Shown: positions 7,399-14,387 of the stretch, one piece after another
How the letters are laid out: each line of letters opens with the position of its first letter
Position numbering within the stretch: the stretch's first letter is position 1
NCBI RefSeq assembly: GCF_003044565.1
Contig: NZ_POXG01000001.1
Location: forward strand, 434,001 to 498,000
DNA from: Neisseria sicca
GTDB lineage: Bacteria; Pseudomonadota; Gammaproteobacteria; Burkholderiales; Neisseriaceae
Length of the DNA: 64,000 nucleotides
Direction of reading: 5' to 3'
Made by a program: the position numbers and the translations under genes
Notes under the pieces: generated by a model
What the model saw: the letters and a program-made list of their open reading frames with translations, nothing else
Told to the model about the DNA's origin: nothing
Database searches by the model: none

Positions 7399-7417
7399 AG
7401 CCCGCATTGCGCGGGCT
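7399..7417 (-). terminator. Terminator of the repressor operon (proximal)
   Basis: Perfect stem AGCCCGC/GCGGGCT with a 5-nt loop, just after the gene ending at 7422 and followed on the minus strand by TTTCTC. It is in tandem with the terminator at 7327-7355. Confidence 0.75.
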
Positions 7418-7421
7418 AGAT

Positions 7422-7979
7422 TTAGATAACTGGCAGGTAGCAACATCGGCAACCTGATTTGTGTGTACATTGTGCATGGGGCAAAACAGGGGCTTCAGAC
7501 GACCTGTATGCCTTGCCGCTTTGCGATTTACAAAACTCGCAACTATCATGGCAGCCTAAAATCTCAACCTTTTCATACCGTTTAAGCTCTTGCCGTGATT
7601 TCGCGCGGGATAGCAACATCAACGGCGCGGCAGAATCAACAAGGCTGGATGACGAAAACTCATGATAATAAAGCCATTTAGGGATTTTGCTTAATCCCCA
7701 AACGAAGTTAAACGCGGCAATGATACGTGTGGCATTTAAATCGTCATCGCTTATTCCGTCCGGTGTCTCTAGGGGTTCTGAAAATATAGACTCCAAGATT
7801 TCAACGTCTGACGGCTCAGGGTACCGCGCCCAGTATTCTTGAGGGGATACCCACGAAAACAGCCCGCGCGGTTGCGGTTGTGATAATTCATAATCTGCAA
7901 CCGTCCGACACGCCGCCAATATGTCGCCTGATCGGATTTGCTGCAAACTGATTCTGTATGCTTCGTCTCTATCTATCAT
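7422..7979 (-). CDS. Unknown Cys-rich protein in the repressor operon, 185 aa
   Basis: The start is set at the ATG at 7979 (MIDRDEAYRISLQ), which overlaps the repressor stop as ATGA; the frame opens earlier at 7997. The C-terminal 45 residues hold seven Cys and two His (GCHDSCEFCKSQSGKAYR ... PHAQCTHKSGCRCCYLPV), a likely zinc site that recalls the Cys-rich end of Mu-F/minor head proteins. Co-transcription with the repressor means it should be expressed in the lysogen, so it may be a lysogenic-conversion or exclusion factor; that is inference. Confidence 0.7.
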   Translation of the reverse strand: MIDRDEAYRISLQQIRSGDILAACRTVADYELSQPQPRGLFSWVSPQEYWARYPEPSDVEILESIFSEPLETPDGISDDDLNATRIIAAFNFVWGLSKIPKWLYYHEFSSSSLVDSAAPLMLLSRAKSRQELKRYEKVEILGCHDSCEFCKSQSGKAYRSSEAPVLPHAQCTHKSGCRCCYLPVI

Positions 7980-8665
7980 GCAATCACACTCCACCAAAAC
8001 ACGCGCCCGATGATGTTCATCTCATCTGCGTCCGCCTCTTCATCGGGATAGGCTTCAGAATTGTAGCTTTTGATGCGGATTTTATTGTCAGGCAGCTTTT
8101 GCAGGATTTTTGTCCGCAACAGCCCGCCATGATTGACGGCGTAGATTTTCCCGTCCTTGATAACCTTGTCGGCGGTGTTGATGCCGAGTGTCGCGCCGTC
8201 GGGAAATACCGGCTCCATGCTGTCGCCGTCCGCGCAAACGCAAACCACGTCGGCAGGATTGATGCCGTGCCGTCTAAGGGTTGATTTCGAGAAGCGCAGT
8301 TTATAGCCGTTGTAGTCCTCGATGTCGTCTGAAAATCCGTTGCCCGCCGATAAATGCACGTCCTTATAAAACGGGACTTCGCAATCATCAGCCGATAACG
8401 GCGTCTTACTGTCCCAAACGTCCAGCGTGCCAATTACTGTAGCGTTTGATTCAGGTCGTCTGAAATCTTCTTTCCCGTCTAACCACCCGCGCGGCAAAGA
8501 TAGGGAATCTTCAATCTGCGCCGCTGCGCCATTGCCTATATTCCGATAGCCATTTACCCACTGGTTTACCTGCGCCGGCGCTTTCCCAATAGCGCGGGCA
8601 AATTCCGCTTGGCTGCCGTTAAACCGGCTTTCAATCAAGTTTTTCAGATTATCAAGTCTGCTCAT
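7976..8665 (-). CDS. CI/LexA-like phage repressor (HTH plus S24 peptidase)
   Basis: 229 aa. The N-terminal helix-turn-helix covers about residues 18-45 (SQAEFARAIGKAPAQVNQWVN). The C-terminal S24 domain has GDSMEPVFPDG with the presumed catalytic Ser, and the Lys in the strand KIYAVNHGGLLRTKIL. Members dimerise on operators and self-cleave on RecA activation. It is divergent from the Cro-like gene across an operator region, and the ribosome site GGGAG precedes the ATG. A DUS lies inside the gene near 8452. Confidence 0.95.
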   Translation of the reverse strand: MSRLDNLKNLIESRFNGSQAEFARAIGKAPAQVNQWVNGYRNIGNGAAAQIEDSLSLPRGWLDGKEDFRRPESNATVIGTLDVWDSKTPLSADDCEVPFYKDVHLSAGNGFSDDIEDYNGYKLRFSKSTLRRHGINPADVVCVCADGDSMEPVFPDGATLGINTADKVIKDGKIYAVNHGGLLRTKILQKLPDNKIRIKSYNSEAYPDEEADADEMNIIGRVFWWSVIA

Positions 8666-8696
8666 TTCTTTACTCCCAGCTAAATCAACGTTTTAA

Positions 8697-8790
8697 ATTA
8701 TAAAGCAACGCTATATATAACAATGCTACTATTTTGCTTGCGTTTTGAAAATAGCTTTGCTATACTATTGCTATATTGAATATAGCAAGG
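8697..8790. promoter_or_regulatory. Divergent repressor/cro control region with operators
   Basis: Contains the palindrome TAGCTTTGCTA (8752-8762, the exact complement of the left operator at 7211), near copies at 8703-8713 and 8718-8728, and half-sites at 8768-8773 and 8783-8788. A rightward promoter TTGCGT (8738-8743), 17-nt spacer, TATACT (8761-8766) overlaps the palindrome. A leftward TATAAT (8702-8697) faces the repressor gene, with a weak -35. Confidence 0.7.
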
Positions 8791-8797
8791 TTGAAAT

Positions 8798-9031
8798 ATG
8801 AACTTAATTGAATATTGCGCCATTCGCGGGAATCAATCTTACCTAGCAAAAAAAACGGGGATTTCACCGGCATTCATCAATCAGATCGCACGAGGCGTTA
8901 GAAGTGTTCCTGTTCAGTCAGCGGCACTGATTGAACAGGCAACAAAAGGCGAAGTAACACGGCAAGAGATGTTCCCTGATGATTGGGAAAAGATTTGGCC
9001 TGAATTGGCAAAAAAGCAGCGAAAAAAGTGA
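8798..9031 (+). CDS. Cro/YdaS-like HTH regulator, 77 aa
   Basis: Begins MNLIEYCAIRGNQSYLAKKTG with a helix-turn-helix (QSYLAKKTGISPAFINQIARG) and continues VPVQSAALIEQATKGEVTRQE, the pattern of the YdaS/Cro-like family. As first gene of the rightward early operon, opposite the CI-like gene, it probably acts as Cro, repressing the repressor promoter. The tail is Lys-rich. Confidence 0.85.
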   Translation: MNLIEYCAIRGNQSYLAKKTGISPAFINQIARGVRSVPVQSAALIEQATKGEVTRQEMFPDDWEKIWPELAKKQRKK

Positions 9032-9059
9032 ATAACCGAAAGAAAAGAAAGGAAAGAAG

Positions 9060-9206
9060 ATGAAGAAGCAGGACAGAAACCGCCTGTCAAAGAAAGACAG
9101 ACGGCTGATTAAAAAGGCGATGCTGAAAGCCGCCGCCAAAGGCAGCGATGAGGTTTACAAAATCGCGCTGGGTTTGAAAGAAGGCTTTGAATTACTTGGA
9201 AAGTAG
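9060..9206 (+). CDS. Small basic phage protein, 48 aa
   Basis: A short frame beginning MKKQDRNRLSKKDRRLIKK with the ribosome site GGAAAGAAG directly upstream. The first half is strongly basic and the second half helical (DEVYKIALGLKEGFELLGK). It may bind nucleic acid. Its last 15 nt overlap the convergent gene 9192-9380. Confidence 0.6.
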   Translation: MKKQDRNRLSKKDRRLIKKAMLKAAAKGSDEVYKIALGLKEGFELLGK

Positions 9207-9380
9207 CTCAATCAAATGGCCGTCATCGGTATTTAGCTCCGATTCTTCGAGTTTTTGATGAAGTGTTTGGATGAATACCGCCAATTCTTCGGCTTGTCCT
9301 TTGGCTGTATTGCCGTTTAAGCGGATAGAACCGCTGCGGATAAGCTCTTTGGTAAGTATGAAGGATAAGTTGGACGACAT
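9192..9380 (-). CDS. Unknown small protein opposite to the early operon, 62 aa
   Basis: Begins MSSNLSFILTKELIRSG and has a helical, acidic second half (AEELAVFIQTLHQKLEES). A GGAG ribosome site lies 8 nt upstream of the ATG. It is antisense to the rightward early operon, unusual for the region, and converges on the 48-residue gene with an overlap. Function unknown; possibly a modulator expressed in the lysogen. Confidence 0.55.
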   Translation of the reverse strand: MSSNLSFILTKELIRSGSIRLNGNTAKGQAEELAVFIQTLHQKLEESELNTDDGHLIELLSK

Positions 9381-9484
9381 TTTTTACTCCGTCGGTTGTT
9401 GTGTGGAAACTCGATTGTAACGGAGTGATGACAAATCGGAAAGACGGTTGACTGCCCGGACAGACGGGCGACCGATAAAGAAAA

Positions 9485-9531
9485 GCCCGCACGAGGCGGG
9501 CAATTCCCCTGAATTGCGAGGAAACGATTCA
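9485..9531 (+). other. Two hairpins in the early-operon leader
   Basis: GCCCGC/GCGGGC (9485-9501) is followed by CTGAAT...ATTCAG near 9508-9531, whose loop holds GCGAGGAAAC. They precede the HTH gene at 9562 and may affect transcript processing or ribosome access. There is no T-run. Confidence 0.35.
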
Positions 9532-9561
9532 GGTAAGACTAAAAGTAAGGCGAAAGGAATT

Positions 9562-9789
9562 ATGAACCAAAAACAAACGCAATGCAAGAAGATTGTCGAG
9601 TATATCCGGCAAAACGGGCATATCACATCTTTGGAAGCGGCAAAATATTTGAATATCACGCAGTTATGTTCTCGGATTATCGACTTGGAAAGCAGGGGCT
9701 TTGTTTTCAACAAGCCTAAATTCAAGGTCGGCAACTGTAAAAATCCGGTCGCCCATTACTCTATCGCTAGGTCAGGAATCGAACCATGA
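9562..9789 (+). CDS. Small winged-helix-like DNA-binding protein, 75 aa
   Basis: The start is set at the ATG at 9562 (MNQKQTQCKKIVEYIRQ), preceded by AAAGGA; the frame is open further upstream. The pattern IVEYIRQNGHITSLEAAKYLNITQLCSRIIDLESRGF is a classic winged helix-turn-helix used in small phage regulators. It is coupled to the O-like replication gene by an ATGA overlap. Confidence 0.8.
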   Translation: MNQKQTQCKKIVEYIRQNGHITSLEAAKYLNITQLCSRIIDLESRGFVFNKPKFKVGNCKNPVAHYSIARSGIEP

Positions 9790-10598
9790 ATGAATTTATC
9801 CCAAACAGTTTTCAGGTTGCAAATTCGGTTGTCGATGAATACCTGTCGAAGATGAGCGGCAATGCGTGGAAATGCTATGTCTTGATTGTTCGGAAAACAA
9901 GGGGCTGGCAGAAAACACATGACAGCCTATCAATTTCGCAGATTCAAAAAGCAACCGGAATCAAGTCGGAAGAAACGGTCGAGAAAGCCATTAACGAATT
10001 GGTCGAATTAGGGCTAATTGGCAAGCAAAGCAGAATCGGATTGCCGAACGTGTATTTTTTAATTTCAGACCCCAAAAATGGGGGGACACCACCCCCAAAA
10101 AATGCACCACCCCCAAAAAATGCACCACCCCCAAAAAATGCACCACCCCCAAAAAATGGGGGAACACCACCCCCAAAAAATGGGGGTCACATAAATACAA
10201 AATACAAAAAACAAATATCTACTAACGTAGATATTAATACAGCGCGCGAGGAAACAGCGAAAAAACCGACCAAACACGAAGCCGATTTGGCACTGTTGGC
10301 AGAACACGGAATCGCCGGGCAAATTGCTGAAGATTTTTTGACAATCCGCAAAGCAAAACGGCAGCCGCTGACAGAAACGGCAATGCGCCTGATTGCAGCA
10401 GACGCGGAGAAATGCGGGATGACGGCGGCGCAAGCAGTTGAATACGCCATCGGCAACGGCTGGGGCAGTTTTAGGGCGGAATGGCTGAAAAACAAAACAT
10501 TCGGCAGGTCTGGGAATCGTGGTGGTCTGACACACAATCAAACCGCCGATGTGATGGACGACAAAAAATACGGCGACGCGCCGACGACTGATTTTTAG
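9786..10598 (+). CDS. Lambda O-like replication initiator, 270 aa
   Basis: The N-terminal winged-helix region (about residues 1-95) resembles phage replication protein O, with ISQIQKATGIKSEETVEKAINELVELGLI. A linker follows with repeated PPPKNA units encoded by 18-bp DNA repeats. The C-terminal part (about 155-240) is helical and probably contacts the helicase loader. It is directly upstream of a DnaC-like gene, as lambda O is upstream of P. The DNA inside the gene is a candidate origin. Confidence 0.85.
   Translation: MNEFIPNSFQVANSVVDEYLSKMSGNAWKCYVLIVRKTRGWQKTHDSLSISQIQKATGIKSEETVEKAINELVELGLIGKQSRIGLPNVYFLISDPKNGGTPPPKNAPPPKNAPPPKNAPPPKNGGTPPPKNGGHINTKYKKQISTNVDINTAREETAKKPTKHEADLALLAEHGIAGQIAEDFLTIRKAKRQPLTETAMRLIAADAEKCGMTAAQAVEYAIGNGWGSFRAEWLKNKTFGRSGNRGGLTHNQTADVMDDKKYGDAPTTDF
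10087..10182 (+). repeat. Five 18-bp iterons: candidate replication origin
   Basis: The unit CACCACCCCCAAAAAATG occurs exactly at 10087, 10105, 10123 and 10141 (contiguous) and again at 10165 after a 6-bp spacer; a degenerate half unit lies just before. The repeats are inside the O-like gene and are followed by AT-rich DNA, as in lambda ori. Confidence 0.8.
10191..10243. other. AT-rich unwinding-type segment with 9-bp palindrome
   Basis: Directly after the iterons the DNA is very AT-rich. It holds a perfect inverted repeat AATATCTAC/GTAGATATT (10214-10222 and 10227-10235) with a 4-nt loop. This fits the duplex-unwinding part of an origin. Confidence 0.55.
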
Positions 10599-10609
10599 GG
10601 GTTTGGGAA

Positions 10610-11386
10610 ATGGCTTTGAAAAACGCATCTGATTTTTTGAAAAGTTATGGCGGCGCAAAAACCGAACAACGGCAATGCGCCGAACATGGCGAATACACGT
10701 CAAAAAGCATTTTTCGCGGCGTGTGGACTGGCTGCCCTGTTTGCCAAAAACTGAAAGCGGCGGACGAGATGGCGGCATACGCGGAAACGTTGTGCCGTGA
10801 AGCAAAACGCGACGAACTGTCAAAACGCATCGGGCGATCAGGCATAGCAGAACGGTTTAAAAATTGCCGAATTGAAAATTATGCCGTCGATGATGCGGTA
10901 CCGGGAATGGCAAGGGCAAAAGCCGCCGCCGCCGACTATGCGGAAAACTTCGATGATGTTTTGCAGACCGGGCGGAACATGATTTTTTCGGGTAAGCGCG
11001 GCACCGGTAAAAACCATCTCGCTTGCGGCATTGCTCACAAAATCATCAGCAATGGCAAAAGCGCGATTGTCATCACGGTGGGCGATATGTTGCAGACGGT
11101 CAAAGACAGTTTCAACGGCGGTAGTGAAAAAGAGGCGGTCGGCGTGTTTGTGAAACCCGATTTGCTGGTGCTGGATGAATTTGGCGCGGGCGGACTGTCT
11201 GAAACGGATGGACGGATTTTGTTTTCAGTCATCAACGGGCGATATGAGCGGCTTATGCCGACACTGGTGTTAACCAATCTGTCCCCCGAAGAGTTTAGGC
11301 AAAACGTTGATGCGCGTATCAGGGATAGGCTGCGTGATGGCGGTGGGAAATTAATACCGTTTGACTGGGGGAGTTATCGTGCGTGA
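10610..11386 (+). CDS. DnaC-like helicase loader, 258 aa
   Basis: An N-terminal Cys/His segment (CAEHGEYTS ... GCPVCQ) precedes an AAA+ ATPase domain. Walker A is GKRGTGKNHLACG; the Asn after GK is also found in E. coli DnaC, so it is a family feature rather than a defect. Walker B is LLVLDEFG, the sensor region is LVLTNLSPEEF, and the C-terminal motif FDWGSYR closely matches DnaC. It loads the host replicative helicase at the phage origin with the O-like protein. Confidence 0.95.
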   Translation: MALKNASDFLKSYGGAKTEQRQCAEHGEYTSKSIFRGVWTGCPVCQKLKAADEMAAYAETLCREAKRDELSKRIGRSGIAERFKNCRIENYAVDDAVPGMARAKAAAADYAENFDDVLQTGRNMIFSGKRGTGKNHLACGIAHKIISNGKSAIVITVGDMLQTVKDSFNGGSEKEAVGVFVKPDLLVLDEFGAGGLSETDGRILFSVINGRYERLMPTLVLTNLSPEEFRQNVDARIRDRLRDGGGKLIPFDWGSYRA

Positions 11387-11599
11387 AACCTGTTACCACT
11401 GCGCCCACGCAGATTTTAAAGCCGAATCGGAAAGCACCATGCGCGGATTTGCGAAGTGCGGTAAGGCGCGAAATACGGAAGAAAGGGCGAAATATACTTC
11501 GGCGGCTACGAGTGCGATAAAGGTAAGTTTGAAGCCGCGCCGGCGGCAACGATGGCAAAACGGAAAAACGAATTTGAAAAATGGAGAACGAAAAAATGA
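11379..11599 (+). pseudogene. Frameshifted Cys-rich zinc-type phage protein
   Basis: A GTG start at 11379 overlaps the dnaC-like stop and gives VRETCYHCAHADFKAES ... FAKCGKARNTEERAKY. The frame then turns into low-quality sequence (TSAATSAIKVSLKPRRR) and runs on to 11615. If two bases are removed in the TATA at about 11502-11505, the frame continues FGGYECDKGKFEAAPA ... FEKWRTKK and stops at 11597-11599, overlapping the next ATG as ATGA. The restored version keeps a further Cys and normal coupling, so a TA insertion (or sequence error) is likely. Small zinc proteins like this are common in phage early operons; the role is unknown. Confidence 0.7.
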
Positions 11600-11925
11600 C
11601 GAAAATTTGTATTAGATGCGGCGAAGAAAAGCCGTTGAGCGAGTATCACAAATGCGGCTTGGATGCCTATGGGAACAGTATGTTTAAGCCCAAATGCAAG
11701 GAGTGCGTCAGTATTGAGGCTAAGTATTACCGCGAGAACAACAAAGAGGCACTAAAACAAAAACGCCAAGAACTGCGAGAAAAGGCCTCTCCCGATGTGG
11801 GCGTCTTGATGCGCGAAGCCGCGCAAATGGCAAATCAGGCATTCCCGCTTTTAAGCTCTGCGTATTGGAACACAGGCGCGGCAAAACGAGTTTACGAAGA
11901 ATTGGGGCTGAAATGGACGTTTTAA
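11596..11925 (+). CDS. Small zinc-finger phage protein, 109 aa
   Basis: The start is set at the ATG at 11596 (MTKICIRCGEEKPLSEYHK), coupled to the preceding gene. Two Cys pairs, CIRC and CKEC about 30 residues apart, make a likely zinc ribbon like those at the N-terminus of phage HNH/endonuclease VII-type proteins. The catalytic part of such nucleases is absent; the rest is helical. It ends just inside the RusA start. Confidence 0.75.
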   Translation: MTKICIRCGEEKPLSEYHKCGLDAYGNSMFKPKCKECVSIEAKYYRENNKEALKQKRQELREKASPDVGVLMREAAQMANQAFPLLSSAYWNTGAAKRVYEELGLKWTF

Positions 11926-12287
11926 GTTTGCCCTACCCCATCAGTACAAATCGATATTGGCGGACGTTCCGCAACCGTCAAATCGTCAGCAAAGAGGCGG
12001 TGGCATACAAGGCGCGGGTTGCCGCCATCGCCGCTGAAAACGGTATCAAGCCGACCGGTAAGGCGGTAAGCCTGACGGTGCAGCTAGTCCCAAAGGCGAA
12101 CAAAGACGGGTCGGCAAGCAAAGTATGCTTGGATTTGGATAACTGCTTAAAAGTCTGTTTAGACGCATTACAGGGTGTCGCCTACGAAAACGACAGACAG
12201 GTCAGACGTATTGTTGCCGAGTATGGCAGTGAGCCGGTAGCAGGCGGCGGGTTGGTGGTAAAGGTCGAGGAGTTGGATGAAAAGTAA
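11913..12287 (+). CDS. rusA: RusA-type Holliday-junction resolvase, 124 aa
   Basis: The start is set at the ATG at 11913 (MDVLSLPYPISTNRYWR), matching the RusA N-terminus; the frame is open 16 codons further up. The family's acidic motif is clear in CLDLDNCLKVCLDALQGVAYENDRQV. RusA dimers cut Holliday junctions and fit with the phage's annealase, exonuclease and NinB proteins. It overlaps the next gene by 11 nt. Confidence 0.92.
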   Translation: MDVLSLPYPISTNRYWRTFRNRQIVSKEAVAYKARVAAIAAENGIKPTGKAVSLTVQLVPKANKDGSASKVCLDLDNCLKVCLDALQGVAYENDRQVRRIVAEYGSEPVAGGGLVVKVEELDEK

Positions 12288-12573
12288 AACTAAAGCGGAA
12301 AAATTACATCTGCAAAAAGTGGCGGATATAGGTTGTATTGTTTGTCGTAATTGTGGGCGGTTTGGTGTTCCTGCCGAGGTTCACCATATCCGAAACGGTG
12401 CAGGTATAGGGCGGCGGAATAGCCATTTTGAGACGATTCCGCTATGCCCTGCCCATCATCGGACTGGTGGAGTAGGGATAGCCTTTCACGCCGCGCCGCG
12501 AACATTTGAGGCGACATATGGGACAGAACGTGAGTTATTAAAACAGGTTGAGGGGATTTTAAATGGCTGTTGA
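12277..12573 (+). CDS. Ref-family recombination enhancement HNH nuclease, 98 aa
   Basis: A short HNH-type protein: CIVCRNCG, then VHHIRNGAG and IPLCPAHHRTGGVGIAFHAAP, followed by FEATYGTERELLKQV. This is the pattern of the phage P1 Ref-like family, RecA-associated nucleases that make targeted breaks. The Cys pairs and His cluster would bind zinc and metal. It is in the early recombination group and overlaps both neighbours by 11 nt. Confidence 0.88.
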   Translation: MKSKTKAEKLHLQKVADIGCIVCRNCGRFGVPAEVHHIRNGAGIGRRNSHFETIPLCPAHHRTGGVGIAFHAAPRTFEATYGTERELLKQVEGILNGC

Positions 12574-13186
12574 TTGTTTGAACTGGAAAAGCGGTTTGGA
12601 GTATGACGAGATACGGGCAAATAGAGAGGCTGCAAGAGACGCAGAAGTTTTACGCCTGATTGAAATGGGCGGAGTGGTTTTATCGGATTATCCTGATTAC
12701 ATCATCTTTAAAAACGGGGATGTTTTTTCTACATTATGCCGCAAGGTTGTGAAGCTAAAACCCGGGAAGAAGAAAGCTGGGTATAGGTTCATAGGGTTAA
12801 ATAAAACAAACGGGGAACGTAAATACGAGATGGTGCATAGGCTCGTTGCAAAAACTTTTATCAAAAATCCTGAAAATTACCCCGAAGTTAATCATAAGGA
12901 TGGAAATAAAAACAATAATGATGCATCTAATTTGGAGTGGGTTACAAGCAAGGGGAATATTAGTCATGCTATTAAAACAGGTTTAATTAAAACAGGGGGT
13001 AATTGTAAATTAAATGATATTGCCGACGTTGTATCTATTTTTAAGGCGCACGGCAAATACAGAGATATTGGCAAACGGTTTGGGGTTTGCGCGCAAACTG
13101 TTTGCAATATTAAAAAAATGAAAGGTTTTTACGGTCGCCGCCTTGAAGAATTGGGGATTATCAGCGTGAAAGGTCGTCTGAAATGA
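12563..13186 (+). CDS. NUMOD4/HNH homing-type endonuclease, 207 aa
   Basis: Residues about 40-130 form a NUMOD4-HNH unit: YPDYIIFKNGDVFST, then MVHRLVAKTFIKNPE and VNHKDGNKNNNDASNLEWVT. The C-terminal part has a helix-turn-helix (YRDIGKRFGVCAQTVCNIKKM) of the type used for target binding. The middle of the gene (about 12690-13110) is visibly more AT-rich than its neighbours. The first 36 residues and last 20 or so resemble ordinary phage sequence and may be remnants of a small interrupted gene, so this looks like a free-standing mobile endonuclease. Confidence 0.88.
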   Translation: MAVDCLNWKSGLEYDEIRANREAARDAEVLRLIEMGGVVLSDYPDYIIFKNGDVFSTLCRKVVKLKPGKKKAGYRFIGLNKTNGERKYEMVHRLVAKTFIKNPENYPEVNHKDGNKNNNDASNLEWVTSKGNISHAIKTGLIKTGGNCKLNDIADVVSIFKAHGKYRDIGKRFGVCAQTVCNIKKMKGFYGRRLEELGIISVKGRLK

Positions 13187-13581
13187 ACGAAGCGAAATTT
13201 ATGCTGACACCCAAAAACAAAAAGGAAGTCATGCGGTCGATTTGGGGTAACCTGAACGGCTGGTTTGAAAACGGCAATTTAGACATCACGATCCGCCCGC
13301 ACAAATCGAAACGCAGTATCGAACAAAACCGCCGCTTGTGGAAAATTTACGGGGAGTTGGCGGATAAGGCGTGGGTCAATGGCAGGCGGTACAGCGCGGA
13401 AACGTGGCACGAGTATTACAAGGGCGTGTTGCTTGGTTTTGATATTAAAGCCATGCCCGACGGCACAGAAGTCAAAACGCCGATAAGCACGACAACGCTT
13501 AATACGGCGGAAATGACGGACTATCAAAACCGCTTGCAGTCGTTGGCGGCAGGGGAATTTGGAATAATTTGGGAGTTTTGA
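13183..13581 (+). CDS. NinB-like recombination protein, 132 aa
   Basis: NinB family (lambda Orf), with the signature LDITIRPHKSKRSIEQNRRLW. NinB binds ssDNA and SSB and helps annealase loading, replacing RecFOR. Its ATG directly follows a complete DUS (13171-13182) and overlaps the previous stop as ATGA. Confidence 0.9.
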   Translation: MNEAKFMLTPKNKKEVMRSIWGNLNGWFENGNLDITIRPHKSKRSIEQNRRLWKIYGELADKAWVNGRRYSAETWHEYYKGVLLGFDIKAMPDGTEVKTPISTTTLNTAEMTDYQNRLQSLAAGEFGIIWEF

Positions 13582-14075
13582 TGTATAAAAATGTGGAACA
13601 AGTCTTACGAGATGTTTATAAAATTCAAGGTGTACGGATGGAGCCGCTGAATAACACGGCTTCGGTCTGTGCTTGGTGCGAAAGCAAGGGCGTGATGGGT
13701 GGCGGTGGAGAATTGACGCAAGCCGAGACGCACGCAAACGCTGCGATGATTATCAGCCGTATCGAACGTGTGCTTAACCGCTATGAGTTGGCGGCGGTAG
13801 AGTGTAAATACAGCAGCGACTTGAGTGGGGTTATCGACCTGACGGCATACATCGAAGAGCAAAACAACGGCGTGAATCTGTTGCTGTGTGATGCGATTTT
13901 ATCGAATCTGTTCACGGAGCAGCCGAAGAAAACCGCCATCATGGATAAATACGACGTGTCAAACGGTCATGTTTACCGACAGTTTGAGAAAGTGGGGAAG
14001 ATTTTAGCGGTGATTGAGACATCAGCTTATTTGAAACTCTATGACGAGTTTAAACAATGTGGCATAATTTCATAA
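13581..14075 (+). CDS. Candidate Q-type late antiterminator, 164 aa
   Basis: The start is set at the ATG at 13581, overlapping the NinB stop with GGGAG upstream. A Cys pair near the N-terminus (VCAWCESKG), an Ala/Ile helix (THANAAMIISRIERVLN) and a C-terminal helix-turn-helix-like segment (KYDVSNGHVYRQFEKVGKIL) recall phage antitermination Q proteins. Position is the main argument: it is the last gene of the early operon, upstream of a pR'-like promoter and terminator. The similarity is loose, so the assignment is tentative. Confidence 0.55.
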   Translation: MYKNVEQVLRDVYKIQGVRMEPLNNTASVCAWCESKGVMGGGGELTQAETHANAAMIISRIERVLNRYELAAVECKYSSDLSGVIDLTAYIEEQNNGVNLLLCDAILSNLFTEQPKKTAIMDKYDVSNGHVYRQFEKVGKILAVIETSAYLKLYDEFKQCGIIS

Positions 14076-14104
14076 CCCACATTACTACACAAAAAGGATG
14101 AAAA

Positions 14105-14383
14105 ATGAAGAATCTGATTCTTGCTGTTGTTGTCGCTGCCGGTCTGGCAGGTTGCGCTGGTACTAATTTCAACTGGAACAACGCCCGTCAAATCAAAGAG
14201 GGCATGAGCGAGCAGCAAGTTTTGTCCCTGCTTGGTAAGCCAAACATGACGACATCTACACCAAACGGCTTGATTTATGTATGGTCGTTCGCAAATGGCT
14301 TTACTGGTTCAGCGCGTTCCGTCTCTGTCGTAATGAAAGATGGTGTTGTGGTTTCTGCCCCATCTATTCCCAATAGCTATTAA
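14105..14383 (+). CDS. BamE/SmpA-like small lipoprotein, 92 aa
   Basis: A signal peptide with lipobox LAGC (cleavage before Cys17) is followed by an SmpA/OmlA-like fold: ARQIKEGMSEQQVLSLLGKP ... YVWSF. In BamE this fold is part of outer-membrane assembly. As a phage-encoded lipoprotein between early and late operons it may alter the host surface (exclusion), but that is inference. Ribosome site AAAAGGATG. Confidence 0.8.
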   Translation: MKNLILAVVVAAGLAGCAGTNFNWNNARQIKEGMSEQQVLSLLGKPNMTTSTPNGLIYVWSFANGFTGSARSVSVVMKDGVVVSAPSIPNSY

Positions 14384-14387
14384 ACAC

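Noticed and set aside
10087..10182. CRISPR array
   Set aside because: The repeats are contiguous 18-bp units inside a coding gene with no spacers and no cas genes nearby.
10065..10823. Long minus-strand frame opposite the O-like and DnaC-like genes
   Set aside because: A shadow of real coding genes; it has Cys/Trp-rich low-complexity sequence and no ribosome site.
10985..11030. Broken Walker A in the DnaC-like protein (GKN instead of GKT/S)
   Set aside because: E. coli DnaC has the same GTGKNHL motif, so this is normal for the family.
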